Origin: Nostoc desertorum CM1-VF14
GTDB taxonomy: Bacteria > Cyanobacteriota > Cyanobacteriia > Cyanobacteriales > Nostocaceae
DNA length: 64,000 bases
Reading direction: 5' to 3'
NCBI GenBank assembly: GCA_019359245.1
Contig: JAHHHR010000022.1
Span: 1-64,000, forward strand
This document shows, piece by piece, positions 34,439-43,838 of the stretch. Position 1 is the first letter of the stretch, and the number at the start of each line of letters is the position of its first letter. Both the position numbers and the translations under genes were made by a program. Below the pieces are notes generated by a model, which had not been told where the DNA came from, searched no databases, and saw nothing but the letters and a program-made list of their open reading frames with translations.

Positions 34439-34667
34439 AAGACTTTATTTTTTAGCTTTTTTAAATTAAATCCACTTTCTCAAATCTTCCTGATAGCCAC
34501 GCACACAAACAAAGTTTACTTTCGCTTCTTTCAATGTTTTGAAACCTGCTAAGGCAGATTTTGTTTGTATAGCCGCGACTTCAGTCGTTTGGCACTCAAA
34601 AAGACAAGTTGAGGAAGTGCGATCAGTCAACTATAATGTACTTAAGAATTTACACAAGGATGGAACC

Positions 34668-35027
34668 ATGACTGACACTCAAAAGATGGTTCGCTTAAAT
34701 TTAGATTTGTCACCTGAACTTAATCAGATAATAGACGAACTAGCAAATAAAATAGGCACAAGTAAAAGTGATGTTCTGCGTCAGGCTATAACCTTGATGC
34801 AAATCATGGTTATAGCTAAAGAGGAAACCAAAAAATTAGGAGTTCCAGAGGCAAATCAATTGATAGTTAATGAAATAATTGTCTCATCTGAACAGCAGCC
34901 AAAACCCCATGCATCAGAAGGTTTTTTAGAAACCTTTGGAAGCTGGGAAGATACACGCACCGCAGAAGAAATTGTTGATGAAATATATTCAAGTCGTACT
35001 GTAAGCGATCGCAATTATAGCTTGTGA
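34668..35027 (+). CDS. vapB: VapB-type antitoxin with RHH domain
   Basis: About 119 residues from MTDTQKMVRLNLDLSPELN. The N-terminus is a ribbon-helix-helix pattern (MVRLNLDLSPELNQIIDELA ... SKSDVLRQAITL). The tail FGSWEDTRTAEEIVDEIYSS is the toxin-blocking element common in VapB proteins. The ATG at 34668 follows AAGGATGG; an upstream frame from 34539 lacks similarity. The stop overlaps the toxin GTG by 4 bases. Expected to bind the VapC toxin and repress the operon. Confidence 0.82.
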   Translation: MTDTQKMVRLNLDLSPELNQIIDELANKIGTSKSDVLRQAITLMQIMVIAKEETKKLGVPEANQLIVNEIIVSSEQQPKPHASEGFLETFGSWEDTRTAEEIVDEIYSSRTVSDRNYSL

Positions 35028-35425
35028 ATTATTTACTTGACACTGATACATGTATTTATTGGCTTAAGGGTCGCCAGCCAGTCAGAGATAAATTATTAGC
35101 AGTCGGATGGGATGAAGTATGCATTTGTGTCATCACTGCTGCTGAATTGTATTATGGTGCATACAATTCTAATCGTGTTTCAGAAAACTTAGGTAATGCA
35201 GAAGACTTTATTCAAAACTTATCCGTCTTATCTTTAACTGATCCTGCTCTGAGAAAGTATGGTGAATTAAAGGCAGAACTCCGTAGAATAGGACAAACAA
35301 TTGCTGAATTTGATTTACTAATTGCTAGTGTTGCACTTGCAAAAAACTACATTTTAGTAACAAACAATACTCGTCATTATGAACGCATCAACGGATTAAA
35401 ACTGGAAAACTGGACTCTGCTTTAA
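35024..35425 (+). CDS. vapC: VapC-type PIN-domain toxin
   Basis: 133-residue PIN-domain ribonuclease. Conserved acidic residues are in LLDTDTCIYWL (first Asp), ITAAELYYG (Glu), and the C-terminal FDLLIASVAL with NNTRHYERI. Members cut tRNA or rRNA. The GTG start is set by the 4-base GTGA overlap with the VapB stop, a typical coupled arrangement. Two-gene unit, ends at 35425. Confidence 0.88.
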   Translation: MNYLLDTDTCIYWLKGRQPVRDKLLAVGWDEVCICVITAAELYYGAYNSNRVSENLGNAEDFIQNLSVLSLTDPALRKYGELKAELRRIGQTIAEFDLLIASVALAKNYILVTNNTRHYERINGLKLENWTLL

Positions 35426-35584
35426 AAACTCAACATTAGTTAGTCTCGATTATTTGGCTTTATGCAATTATAAATTAGATTATCAGCCGCGATCGCGCAA
35501 TTTATCTTCTACCAATTGGACGTACTTGTAGAGTTTATCAAAGCAAATCGGCAGTAATATTTTAATTATTAGCATCTAAACAGC

Positions 35585-35836
35585 ATGACAGATAGAACAG
35601 ATTTATCAAAAATAGTTGCCCAAAAAGGCGACAATCCACTGATTATCTCACCTGAAAATTTGCAGTCACAAGAAGACGTAGAACTTGAGCGAAAGCTGAG
35701 AGAACTTAAGTTTAAACAAGAACTAAGAAAAGATTGGATTTTATTTATTGTCAGGGATGTAGTAATTTTTCCTGCGGCTATCCTTTTTATTTTTGCTGCC
35801 AGTGGTTATTCCCTATTTCTTCATATTCATGGGTAA
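35585..35836 (+). CDS. Small membrane protein, hypothetical
   Basis: 83 residues: a charged N-terminal half (ELERKLRELKFKQELRKDW, likely coiled coil) followed by one hydrophobic segment near residues 53-75 (ILFIVRDVVIFPAAILFIFA). One transmembrane helix with a cytoplasmic coiled coil is likely. No family recognised. It stands alone between VapC and the LemA gene. Confidence 0.5.
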   Translation: MTDRTDLSKIVAQKGDNPLIISPENLQSQEDVELERKLRELKFKQELRKDWILFIVRDVVIFPAAILFIFAASGYSLFLHIHG

Positions 35837-35859
35837 CTTACTCTGACTACAATTTTTAA

Positions 35860-35985
35860 TCATCACACAGGTGCAGAGTACGCAGAGAAAAGAGAGATGA
35901 TAAAGTTCACAAAAGTTTGAAATTGTTAGAAATTATTTATCTTATTCTTTGTGTTTATTTCTCTCTGCGTTCTCTATGCCTGCTG
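35860..35985. repeat. Inverted pair of GCAGAGAACGCAGAGA-type repeats
   Basis: AGTACGCAGAGAAAAGAGAG near 35877-35896 and TTTCTCTCTGCGTTCTCT near 35957-35974 are inverted related copies; a third related copy lies at about 6690-6720. No gene is in 35837-36143. Confidence 0.5.
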
Positions 35986-36143
35986 TAGTTATTTAAAATA
36001 TCTTATAACCTACTTATCTCAGTGCAATTGCGTAATTAATTTTACAGACGACGAAGCCAACTTCCTACAAGTAGACTCATTTTTATATCCACACAAATTT
36101 TGCTGGATATAAAGTAAGTACTTAATGGAAATAATCTAAAAAT

Positions 36144-36731
36144 ATGGGGCTTTTAATATTTTCTGTTGCTTTAGTCGCAACTGTTGCTGTAATTATCATT
36201 AATGCTTACAACGATTTAGTCAAGTATCGCAACCGTTATAAAAATGCTTACTCTCAAATCGATGTTCAATTGCAGCGCCGCTATGATTTAATTCCCAACT
36301 TGGTGGAAACTGCCAAAGGGTACATGAAACATGAACGAGAAACCTTAGAAGCAGTTATTGCTGCCCGGAATTCTGCAATTAATGCTAGCAGTCGTGCAGC
36401 GCAAAATCCCGGCGATCCACAAACAATGCAACAGTTGGGCAATGCTGAAGGGGCGTTGACGGGTGCATTAAGCCGCTTGATGGTACTTTCAGAATCTTAT
36501 CCTGAATTGAAGGCCGATCGCAGCATGACTCAGGTTATGGAAGAATTATCTTCCACCGAAAACCGGATTGCTTTTGCACGTCAGGCTTTTAATGATGCAG
36601 TAACACTTTACAACACCAAAAGCGAATCTTTCCCCAGCAACCTTGTGGCAAATACTTTTAACTTTACTGTCGCCGAATTGCTTGCCGAAGCTACTCCAGA
36701 AATGAGAAATGCTCCACGCGTGTCTTTTTAA
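36144..36731 (+). CDS. lemA: LemA family protein
   Basis: 195 residues. An N-terminal membrane helix (residues 3-22) is followed by the LemA signature YNDLVKYRNRYKNAYSQIDVQLQRRYDLIPNLVETAKGY, given here in its two halves as VKYRNRYKNAYSQ and RRYDLIPNLV. The rest is a helical bundle in the periplasm or cytoplasm. LemA proteins are anchored membrane proteins of unknown role, often beside M48-type proteases as here: the next gene starts 6 bases downstream. That coupling suggests a shared membrane quality-control task. Confidence 0.9.
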   Translation: MGLLIFSVALVATVAVIIINAYNDLVKYRNRYKNAYSQIDVQLQRRYDLIPNLVETAKGYMKHERETLEAVIAARNSAINASSRAAQNPGDPQTMQQLGNAEGALTGALSRLMVLSESYPELKADRSMTQVMEELSSTENRIAFARQAFNDAVTLYNTKSESFPSNLVANTFNFTVAELLAEATPEMRNAPRVSF

Positions 36732-36737
36732 ATATCT

Positions 36738-38669
36738 ATGAATTTCTTTGAACATCAAGATCGGGCACGCCAAAACACACAACAATTAATTGGATTATTT
36801 TCCCTGTCGATCGCAGTCATGATTATGGCGATTTATATTGCCGCTTTATTTCTGTTTGGCATGGCTCCCCGTGTTTGGTGGCATCCAGGGATATTTCTCT
36901 ACGTAGCTGGGATTACAATAATTGCGATCGCAGTCGGAAGCTTATATAAAATTACCTATCTCCGTGAGGGCGGTAGCGTAATTGCTCAGGAGTTAGGGGG
37001 AAGACTTCTGATACCAGATACAGCGGATGAACAAGGGCGACAACTATTAAATATTGTCGAGGAAATGGCGATCGCTTCTGGTATTTCTGTCCCAGAAGTT
37101 TATCTCCTTGAAAGAGAAACTGGTATTAATGCCTTTGCTGCCGGATTTACGCCCAATGATGCTGTCATTGGAGTTACTCGTGGAACTTTGCAACACCTGA
37201 GCCGGGATGAGCTACAAGGAGTCATCGGCCACGAATTCAGTCATATTCTCAATGGAGATATGCGGCTAAATTTGCGTTTAGTGGGCCTCCTGCACGGGAT
37301 TTTGTTCATTTACTTAACCGGGGAATTTCTGTGGCGAATTCGCGGTACTTTCCGTTTAGGAAAAGAAGACAAGGGTTTACCTATCTGGGCTTTTGGTTTG
37401 GCACTGATGGCAATTGGCGGTATCGGATTACTTTGCGGACGACTGATTAAAGCCGCAGTCTCTCGCCAACGCGAATTTCTCGCCGATGCTTCGGCTGTAC
37501 AGTTCACTCGTAACCCCAATGGACTTACCGGAGTCTTCCAAAAACTCCAACAGATGGATTCACGCTTGATTTCGCCGGGTGCAGAAGCCGCTAGCCATAT
37601 GTTTTTTGGCAATGCCCTCAACCCTTCTTTGTGGGAAAATATGTTTTCTACCCACCCACCTCTAACAGAACGTATCAGCCGCGTTGGGGGTTTGAACGTC
37701 AGTAATTTAGCAGCAATGCCATCTCGCAATCAAATGCCTTCGCCTTCCCAGGAATCCCTAACAATGGGCTTTGCCGGTGGTTCTAATGCTACACCAGAAC
37801 AGGTAGTCAGCCAGGTGGGAAGCGTTACACCAGAGCATTTTGCCCATGCTCAAGCACTGTTATCGCAATTACCAGAATCCTTACGCTTGAGTGCGCGGGA
37901 GCCGCAAAGTGCAATGGCGATCGCTTTTGCCCTAGCATTAGATACTGAAAATACCGAGATCCAAGAACGTCAAATTGCTTGGTTACGCGAGGTACAGCCT
38001 GCTGATTTGGTAGACAAAACCCTAGAATTGAATGGCGAAATTAGCCAGTTAGATCCCAGCATTCGTTTGCCACTTGTCGATTTAGTAGTACCCGTATTAC
38101 GCCAAAATTCTGCCAAAGAATGCCAAAGGCTATGCAAATGCGTTCACGGTTTAGTTGTAGCCACCGGAAGTTTATCACTGTGGCATTTTGTGTTGCAATT
38201 AATACTATGGCATCGCCTTCAACCTAGTATAAATCCTACGTTGGTTACAACGGTAGAATACACCTCCATCGAACAGATTTGGCCAGATAGTTTATTAGTA
38301 CTGTCCGTAATTGCCCGCGTCGGACATTCTCAACCCGATGCGTCCACCGAAGACATCGCCTATGCTTTTCGTTCTGGAGTTTTTCGACTTCCCAAAGCCG
38401 GAGAGCAAGAAAAACCAGACACGCCACCAAGCTGTAATTTTACTGAACTCAAGAAGAGTATTGAGCGCCTCCGCCTTGCCAGTCCCAAACTCAAGCAAGC
38501 TATTGTTGATGCCTGCGCCCACACGGTACTATTGGATAACAAAGTGACTTCATCAGAAGCAGATTTGCTAAGAGCGATCGCCATGACGCTAGACTGTCCT
38601 ATTCCCCCATTTTTAAACCCTCAGCGTGGCGTTTCCAAACAGAAACAATCTTCTCCAAAGGCAAGTTAA
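36738..38669 (+). CDS. M48 family zinc metalloprotease
   Basis: 643 residues. Two N-terminal membrane helices (about 18-40 and 52-70), then the peptidase with zinc motif HEFSH (His165-Glu166...His169) in GVIGHEFSHILNGDM, a pair of further hydrophobic helices after it (about 182-235), and the third ligand region RQREFLADASAVQFT. Residues 300-643 form a helical C-terminal extension. HtpX/Ste24-like enzymes degrade misfolded membrane proteins at the plasma or thylakoid membrane. Operon with LemA. The C-terminal extension, longer than in HtpX, is a cyanobacterial feature. Confidence 0.9.
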   Translation: MNFFEHQDRARQNTQQLIGLFSLSIAVMIMAIYIAALFLFGMAPRVWWHPGIFLYVAGITIIAIAVGSLYKITYLREGGSVIAQELGGRLLIPDTADEQGRQLLNIVEEMAIASGISVPEVYLLERETGINAFAAGFTPNDAVIGVTRGTLQHLSRDELQGVIGHEFSHILNGDMRLNLRLVGLLHGILFIYLTGEFLWRIRGTFRLGKEDKGLPIWAFGLALMAIGGIGLLCGRLIKAAVSRQREFLADASAVQFTRNPNGLTGVFQKLQQMDSRLISPGAEAASHMFFGNALNPSLWENMFSTHPPLTERISRVGGLNVSNLAAMPSRNQMPSPSQESLTMGFAGGSNATPEQVVSQVGSVTPEHFAHAQALLSQLPESLRLSAREPQSAMAIAFALALDTENTEIQERQIAWLREVQPADLVDKTLELNGEISQLDPSIRLPLVDLVVPVLRQNSAKECQRLCKCVHGLVVATGSLSLWHFVLQLILWHRLQPSINPTLVTTVEYTSIEQIWPDSLLVLSVIARVGHSQPDASTEDIAYAFRSGVFRLPKAGEQEKPDTPPSCNFTELKKSIERLRLASPKLKQAIVDACAHTVLLDNKVTSSEADLLRAIAMTLDCPIPPFLNPQRGVSKQKQSSPKAS

Positions 38670-38722
38670 TTTTTTATTAACATTAAAGCCTCAGAAACCT
38701 AACTTCCCTTCCCTACCTATCA

Positions 38723-38892
38723 TGTACACACAAGTCTTTGGTAAGGTCATTTAAGATTTATCCCGCAACTCCTGAGATACCTCACCCTGGTAATGCTTAA
38801 GCAAAACCTGTCTCTCTTTTTAGTAAGCAGGGGGATGTCCGATAGGACAGGGTGAGGTTTTGTTTGGGGTAATTCGATCACTTGTGTGTACA
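38723..38892. mobile_element. MITE-like palindromic element
   Basis: Bounded by perfect 13-bp inverted repeats TGTACACACAAGT (38723-38735) and ACTTGTGTGTACA (38880-38892). Internally CCTCACCCTG near 38780 and CAGGGTGAGG near 38848 form another inverted pair. 170 bases, no reading frame. It lies right after the M48 gene. Confidence 0.65.
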
Positions 38893-38912
38893 CCGTAAAC
38901 TTGCTAAGGAGA

Positions 38913-39066
38913 AGAGTTAGGGCAATACGGTTCGGTTAGCTTGTTTACCCTGCGAAGATCCCCCCAGCCCCCCTTTGTAAGGCTTGCTCATTTACTTCTT
39001 AACCCCCTTAAAAAGGGGGTCGCCACAGGCGGGGGGATCTTATCCGAACCGTATTGAGAGTTAGGG
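38913..39066. mobile_element. MITE-like element with 10-bp target duplication
   Basis: Perfect 13-bp inverted repeats CAATACGGTTCGG (38923-38935) and CCGAACCGTATTG (39044-39056) are flanked by exact direct repeats AGAGTTAGGG (38913-38922 and 39057-39066), as expected of a recent transposition. Internal GATCCCCCC / GGGGGGATC and AACCCCCTTAAAAAGGGGGT palindromes. Non-coding, 134 bases between the duplications. Confidence 0.75.
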
Positions 39067-39232
39067 GTGAGGTTTAGGCTGTATTGCAGCGAAGTGATAA
39101 TCTTTATAAGTCGTTGGGAAGAATCCCTAGTGATATAAACCGAGAGAAAATCTGTTTGATAAGCTCGATTTTGGGTTGCGGGTGCGATCTTTCAGCTACC
39201 CTGAAATTGATATATAAAAGAGCAATTTTCAA

Positions 39233-39703
39233 ATGACCATTTACTTTTATAAGGTTTGGCAGCCTTATGGCTGTTTTTCTAACTTTTCTCCCCACGGAAT
39301 CCACATCCAGGATACTTACTGGGCAACAGTTGAGCATTATTATCAAGCACAAAAGTTTGTAGGCAGCACAGATGCGGCAATTATACCCCTCATCCATGCC
39401 GCCGCCACCCCAGAAGAAGCTGCCGCTTTGGGAAGATGTGGTACTCGCCAACTCCGTCGAGACTGGAATTTAGTCAAAACTCAAATTATGCGAGAAGCTG
39501 TACTCAAAAAGTTTCTTACTCATACTGATATTAGAGAAGTTCTCCTAAAAACAGGCGATGAGATTTTGGTTGAAAATTCCCCAACCGATTCTTTTTGGGG
39601 TTGTGGTGCTAATAAAGCCGGCCAAAACCATCTCGGTAAAACCCTCATGAGTGTTCGTGAAGAAATTCGTAAATTACTATCTTTAACAGTCATTTACGAA
39701 TAA
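39233..39703 (+). CDS. NADAR family (YbiA-like) protein
   Basis: 156 residues. Family features: FYKVWQPYGCFSNFSPHGI at the start, TVEHYYQAQKF, and the C-terminal DSFWGCGANKAGQNHLGKTLM. YbiA-type enzymes cleave the N-glycosidic bond of riboflavin-pathway intermediates, and other NADAR proteins remove ADP-ribose from DNA or nucleotides. The active residues around FSNFSP and WGCG are intact. Function here is therefore N-glycosidase or ADP-ribosyl hydrolase. No DarT-like partner was seen next to it. Single gene; a 7-bp hairpin (GGGGAAT / ATTCCCC) follows at 39748-39767. Confidence 0.88.
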   Translation: MTIYFYKVWQPYGCFSNFSPHGIHIQDTYWATVEHYYQAQKFVGSTDAAIIPLIHAAATPEEAAALGRCGTRQLRRDWNLVKTQIMREAVLKKFLTHTDIREVLLKTGDEILVENSPTDSFWGCGANKAGQNHLGKTLMSVREEIRKLLSLTVIYE

Positions 39704-40262
39704 TTTAATCAAAATAGTTACATTCAATATAAATTCAGTAATTAGACGGGGAATACTAAAATTCCCCAGCCAAAAATCTTTAAAAAAGTTGCCAGTAATT
39801 TAGTTATTTTTTTGAAAAAATCTTAATTAATTGGAATAATGGGCAAAAACTGGAAAAAATATTTTTAATTTAAAACAATTATTAAGACTTAGCTTATAAG
39901 TAATTTTACTCAAATATTTTACTGATTAAGAATATAAAATTAATAGGTGTCAATGATTAAAATTTTCTTAACTTAAAATTTGAAAGGATGTTTGGGAAGT
40001 CTTTAATGATATACCAAGCGGTTTGATATCTCCTTAAATCAACTTTAGAAGGGCTATAGAAATCAAGCAGAATATCTGATCCTTTTCAAATGTGCTCTGA
40101 TCCAGTTCCAAAAATATTTGCAACAGATGTACGCTTCTAGCAACGCATTTGTAGCAGGAATCTCTGGAAATGGGATAAAAATCAAAGCATTATTAAGTTG
40201 AAAACTCTGATTAGTGACAATTATAAAAAAAAATTATACTTCAGTCGTAGTGTATATAGACA
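39704..40262. other. AT-rich intergenic region
   Basis: 559 bases. Besides the small terminator-like hairpin at 39748-39767 nothing was recognised. The AT-rich tract presumably contains the promoter of the phytochrome gene at 40263. Confidence 0.45.
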
Positions 40263-43022
40263 ATGGCATTTACCGATGAACCAAAAGGGTTGCAGCAAAG
40301 CTTAGACCAAGAAAGTTTACTGCACCGGATGATAAAACAGATCAGGCGATCGCTCGACCTCCAAGAGATATTAACGACTACCGTTAGCCAAGTACGTTTA
40401 TATTTGGGTGCAGATCGGGTAAAGGTGTATCGTTTTGATGCTGATGGTAGTGGTGAAGTAATTGCTGAATCTATCCATGACCAGCGTCTGCCATCCTTAT
40501 TAGGGTTACGCTTCCCAGTTCATGATATTCCACAAGAAGCTAGGGAGATGTTTCTCTTGGCACAGCAACGTTCGATTGTTGATGTGGCAAATGGGAAGAT
40601 CGGGCTATCGCCTCTACAATCCAAAGAAACTGGCAAACGTCTACAAACTAATATTTACTATCGGCAGGTAAACCCGTGCCATATTCAATACTTAAAAGCA
40701 ATGGGTGTGCAGTCTTCGTTGGTAGTGCCAATTTTAGATTGCGATCCACAAGAACAATTGGCAAAGCCTAAATTGTGGGGATTGTTGGTATCTCACCAAA
40801 GTGAACCGCGAAAGATTTTGAAGCGGGAACTAAAAGTATTGCAGCAAGTAGCTGACCAAGTTGCGATCGCGATCGCTCAAAGTAATCTACTCACCATAGC
40901 CCGCGCCAAGCAAGAGCGAGAAGCTACTATTAACCGAGTTACCACACTATTGCATAAACTGCCGACAATCCAATTGCAGGGAGCGCTAGAAGAAGTTATT
41001 ACTGCCTTCGATGGAGTAGGTGGCAGGCTTTACATTGAACAGAGTGGGGAACTATACACTTGGGGCAACCAACCGACAATTGCCTACGAGTTACATAACT
41101 GTATTATCGAACAGCATCCCATCTGGCAAAACTGGATGGCTGAGTGTAAAGAAGGCAATATTTGGGCAATTACTGACCTCTATAAAGAACCACGTTTGCG
41201 AGTTTTGGCTTTAGCATTCCGTTCTACTCCAATTCGCGGACTTATGGTAATTCCCCTACATTACCGAGAAAAGTTTATTGGTGTATTAAGCATTTTTCGC
41301 TCTGAATTTGAAACGGAAATCTTGTGGGCGGGACGATGTGAAAAAAATCGGCGGCAACTGTTACCCCAGCTTTCCTTTGAGGTTTGGCGAGAGCAAAGAA
41401 AGGGGCAAGCGCCTGAGTGGAAGCCGGAAGACATCTCATTAGCACAAGCTTTGTACGACCATTTCTCAATGGCAATTCAGCAGCAGCAAATGTATAAACA
41501 GGTACAATCCCTGAATACTAACCTAGAACTGCGGGTGCAAGAGCAGACTTCTGAACTCGAAAAATCGTTACTGTTTACCAAGGTACTCAAGCAAGTTACA
41601 GAGCATATTCGCTGCACATTAGATTTGCAGACAACTCTGCAATCCATCGTTCGGGAAGTCCGTCCCCTGCTAAACTCAGACCGGGTGCTGATTTTTCAGA
41701 TGAAGACTAAATCGGTGATTGTAGAAGAAATTAATGGCAATTGGCAGTCAGTTTTAGGAGTAAAAGTATCACCAGAATGCTTTCCTGATGAGTATGCCCA
41801 TCTATATTTTCAGGGCAGGGTACGGGCAGTTAACAACGTTTCCACAGCTTCTTTAAGTGAATATCATCGAGAGTTTTTGCAGAGTCTGCAAGTGCAAGCA
41901 AACTTAATAGTTCCAATTAATATAGGTATGGAACTATGGGGCTTACTAATAGCCCATGAGTGTGAGGCTCCTAGAGATTGGCAGGATGCAGAAATTGATT
42001 TATTGCAACAGCTAGGAGATCAGGCTGCGATCGCTATTCAACAAGCACAACTCTACGAACAAACCTGTGATGCCGAAACTGAAGCCAGAACTCAAGCTGC
42101 ACAGTTAGAGCATACCCTACATGAACTCCAAGAAACACAGGCAAGATTGATTCACACCGAAAAAATGTCCGGTTTAGGACAGTTGGTGGCGGGTGTCGCC
42201 CACGAAATCAACAACCCCGTTAACTTTATTTACGGTAACCTCTGTCACGCCACTGACTACACCGAACAACTGCTAGAAATTTTACGCCTCTACCAGTTTC
42301 ACTATCCCTACCCTCATAGTGAAATTAGCGCCGCGATCAAAGCGATCGATTTTGAATTTTTGCTAGAAGACCTCCCAAAAATTATGGCCTCAATGCAAGT
42401 AGGAACTGATCGCATCCGTTCAATAGTGCTGTCGTTACGCAATTTTTCTCGCTTGGATGAGGCTGAAAACAAGCGCGTTGATCTGCATGAAGGTATTGAG
42501 AACACCTTATTAATTTTGCAACATCGGCTGAAAGCAAGTTCTGAATTTCCAGCCATTCAGGTAATCAAAGATTATGGCGACATACCACGGGTAGAATGCT
42601 ATGCCGGTCAAATGAATCAGGTATTCATGAATATTCTCAGCAATGCCATAGATGCTCTGGTAATGGGGAGTGGAAAGTGGGGAATAGGGACAAGGGAGAC
42701 AAGGAAACAAGGGGACAAGGGAGATAACCCATGCCCAACGCCCACTATCCACATTTCCACTAAAATCTCAGCAGACAACTCTCATCTCTTGATTCGTATC
42801 TGTGACAATGGGCCCGGAATGACTGAAGAGGTGAAAAAGCGAATTTTTGACCCGTTTTACACTACCAAACCTGTGGGCAAGGGTACAGGGCTGGGACTGG
42901 CAATCAGCTATCAAATCATTGTCGAAAAACATGGTGGAATAATGGAGTGCATTTCAGAACCTGGCAAAGGTACAGAGTTCTGGATTGAAATTCCCGTGAA
43001 GCCTCCAGGCAAAATTAACTAA
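40263..43022 (+). CDS. Knotless (Cph2-like) phytochrome histidine kinase
   Basis: 919 residues: GAF1 (about 25-205), PHY-like (about 225-410), GAF2 (about 440-595), coiled coil, HisKA with His647 in GVAHEINNPVNFIYG, HATPase. GAF1 has VHDIP (87-91) and bilin-type Cys139-His140 in NPCHIQYLKAMGVQSS. The PHY tongue carries WAG (355-357), PQLSF (368-372). GAF2 aligns similarly but has Tyr in place of the bilin Cys (SEYHREFL), so it is probably not chromophorylated. There is no PAS or knot before GAF1. Residues about 801-829 of the ATPase domain are an insertion encoded by short tandem repeats. Red/far-red sensing is the likely task; partner unknown. ATG at 40263. Confidence 0.83.
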   Translation: MAFTDEPKGLQQSLDQESLLHRMIKQIRRSLDLQEILTTTVSQVRLYLGADRVKVYRFDADGSGEVIAESIHDQRLPSLLGLRFPVHDIPQEAREMFLLAQQRSIVDVANGKIGLSPLQSKETGKRLQTNIYYRQVNPCHIQYLKAMGVQSSLVVPILDCDPQEQLAKPKLWGLLVSHQSEPRKILKRELKVLQQVADQVAIAIAQSNLLTIARAKQEREATINRVTTLLHKLPTIQLQGALEEVITAFDGVGGRLYIEQSGELYTWGNQPTIAYELHNCIIEQHPIWQNWMAECKEGNIWAITDLYKEPRLRVLALAFRSTPIRGLMVIPLHYREKFIGVLSIFRSEFETEILWAGRCEKNRRQLLPQLSFEVWREQRKGQAPEWKPEDISLAQALYDHFSMAIQQQQMYKQVQSLNTNLELRVQEQTSELEKSLLFTKVLKQVTEHIRCTLDLQTTLQSIVREVRPLLNSDRVLIFQMKTKSVIVEEINGNWQSVLGVKVSPECFPDEYAHLYFQGRVRAVNNVSTASLSEYHREFLQSLQVQANLIVPINIGMELWGLLIAHECEAPRDWQDAEIDLLQQLGDQAAIAIQQAQLYEQTCDAETEARTQAAQLEHTLHELQETQARLIHTEKMSGLGQLVAGVAHEINNPVNFIYGNLCHATDYTEQLLEILRLYQFHYPYPHSEISAAIKAIDFEFLLEDLPKIMASMQVGTDRIRSIVLSLRNFSRLDEAENKRVDLHEGIENTLLILQHRLKASSEFPAIQVIKDYGDIPRVECYAGQMNQVFMNILSNAIDALVMGSGKWGIGTRETRKQGDKGDNPCPTPTIHISTKISADNSHLLIRICDNGPGMTEEVKKRIFDPFYTTKPVGKGTGLGLAISYQIIVEKHGGIMECISEPGKGTEFWIEIPVKPPGKIN
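42661..42750 (+). repeat. GGGGACA-type tandem repeat inside kinase gene
   Basis: Units GGGGACAAGG and GGGAGACAAGG followed by CCATGCCCAACGCCCA resemble the intergenic repeat at 21950-22115. In frame it encodes a basic, glycine-rich loop (GKWGIGTRETRKQGDKGDN) in the ATPase domain. Confidence 0.7.
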
Positions 43023-43838
43023 AGGTAAAGGATTGACCTTTATAGGCAGTTTTTGCAGGGCGTAGGGGGAAAGATATTGGAATTCCTCAAGCTTTGAAGG
43101 GTTTCAGAGCAAGGAATACCAATCCAAAAAATGTTTGCGACAAATTAAGCTTGCCGCGCTACTACACATCTATGGTATCTTTCTCGAAAATTGGTATAAA
43201 TTTATCCTCAAAAGTAAAAATATTTATGTTGATACCAATAGTACACAAATCTATATTTTTAGATTATTTTCAAAATATTAGTTTCAAAATTTAAAATTTG
43301 AATTAGTAATTACTCAATTCATCCAAAAGGTTGATGACAAAATTTTTAACAACAGGCTAAAGAAAAGATTTAGAATCTATTCAGGGTGTACGGTATATTG
43401 ACTTAAGATTAAAAATAATTCAAAAGTAAAGTTTAGTTGCAACCAAAATCCTTCCCATCCAGAAGTGATAATCTAATAATTGAAGCTAATAAATAAAGCT
43501 TCCCTGGCAGATATAAGAGTTGCATCTGGAATGTAGTAAGAGGTAAAAGACGCTGTTTAACTTACATCTGTCTCGTCAAAACACAGCAACACCCAACGCG
43601 AAAACTGCTATTCCCTCAAATATGGAAGATTAGGGGGCGCTGTAACTGGTTTTCATAACTTGTTTACACAAGCTATGGAAGTTAGTACATCCCTGACTAG
43701 GATAAAGAAGGAGAGGAAATAGTTCAGCGAGTAGAGGTTTGGGTGTTGTTGTGTTTAAAGAGAAATCTGAGATAGGGACTCCTCTTAGTGTAAGATTATA
43801 CGAAGTTGAATAGTGAAAAACAGTTTAAATAGCGCCTT
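43023..43838. other. Intergenic region, nothing recognised
   Basis: 816 bases. A weak hairpin (AAAGGT / ACCTTT) at about 43021-43041 may terminate the phytochrome gene. No gene, RNA or repeat was identified; a short plus-strand frame at 43094 has no recognisable sequence and no ribosome-binding site. Confidence 0.45.

Noticed and set aside
34439..34667. Minus-strand open stretch reading AGFKTLKEAKVNFVCVRGYQ
   Set aside because: It looks protein-like but has no start, no family match and a stop after about 30 codons; too weak to call a pseudogene.
43094..43294. A 66-codon plus-strand frame in the 816-base gap
   Set aside because: Low-complexity AT-rich protein, no ribosome-binding site, no motif.
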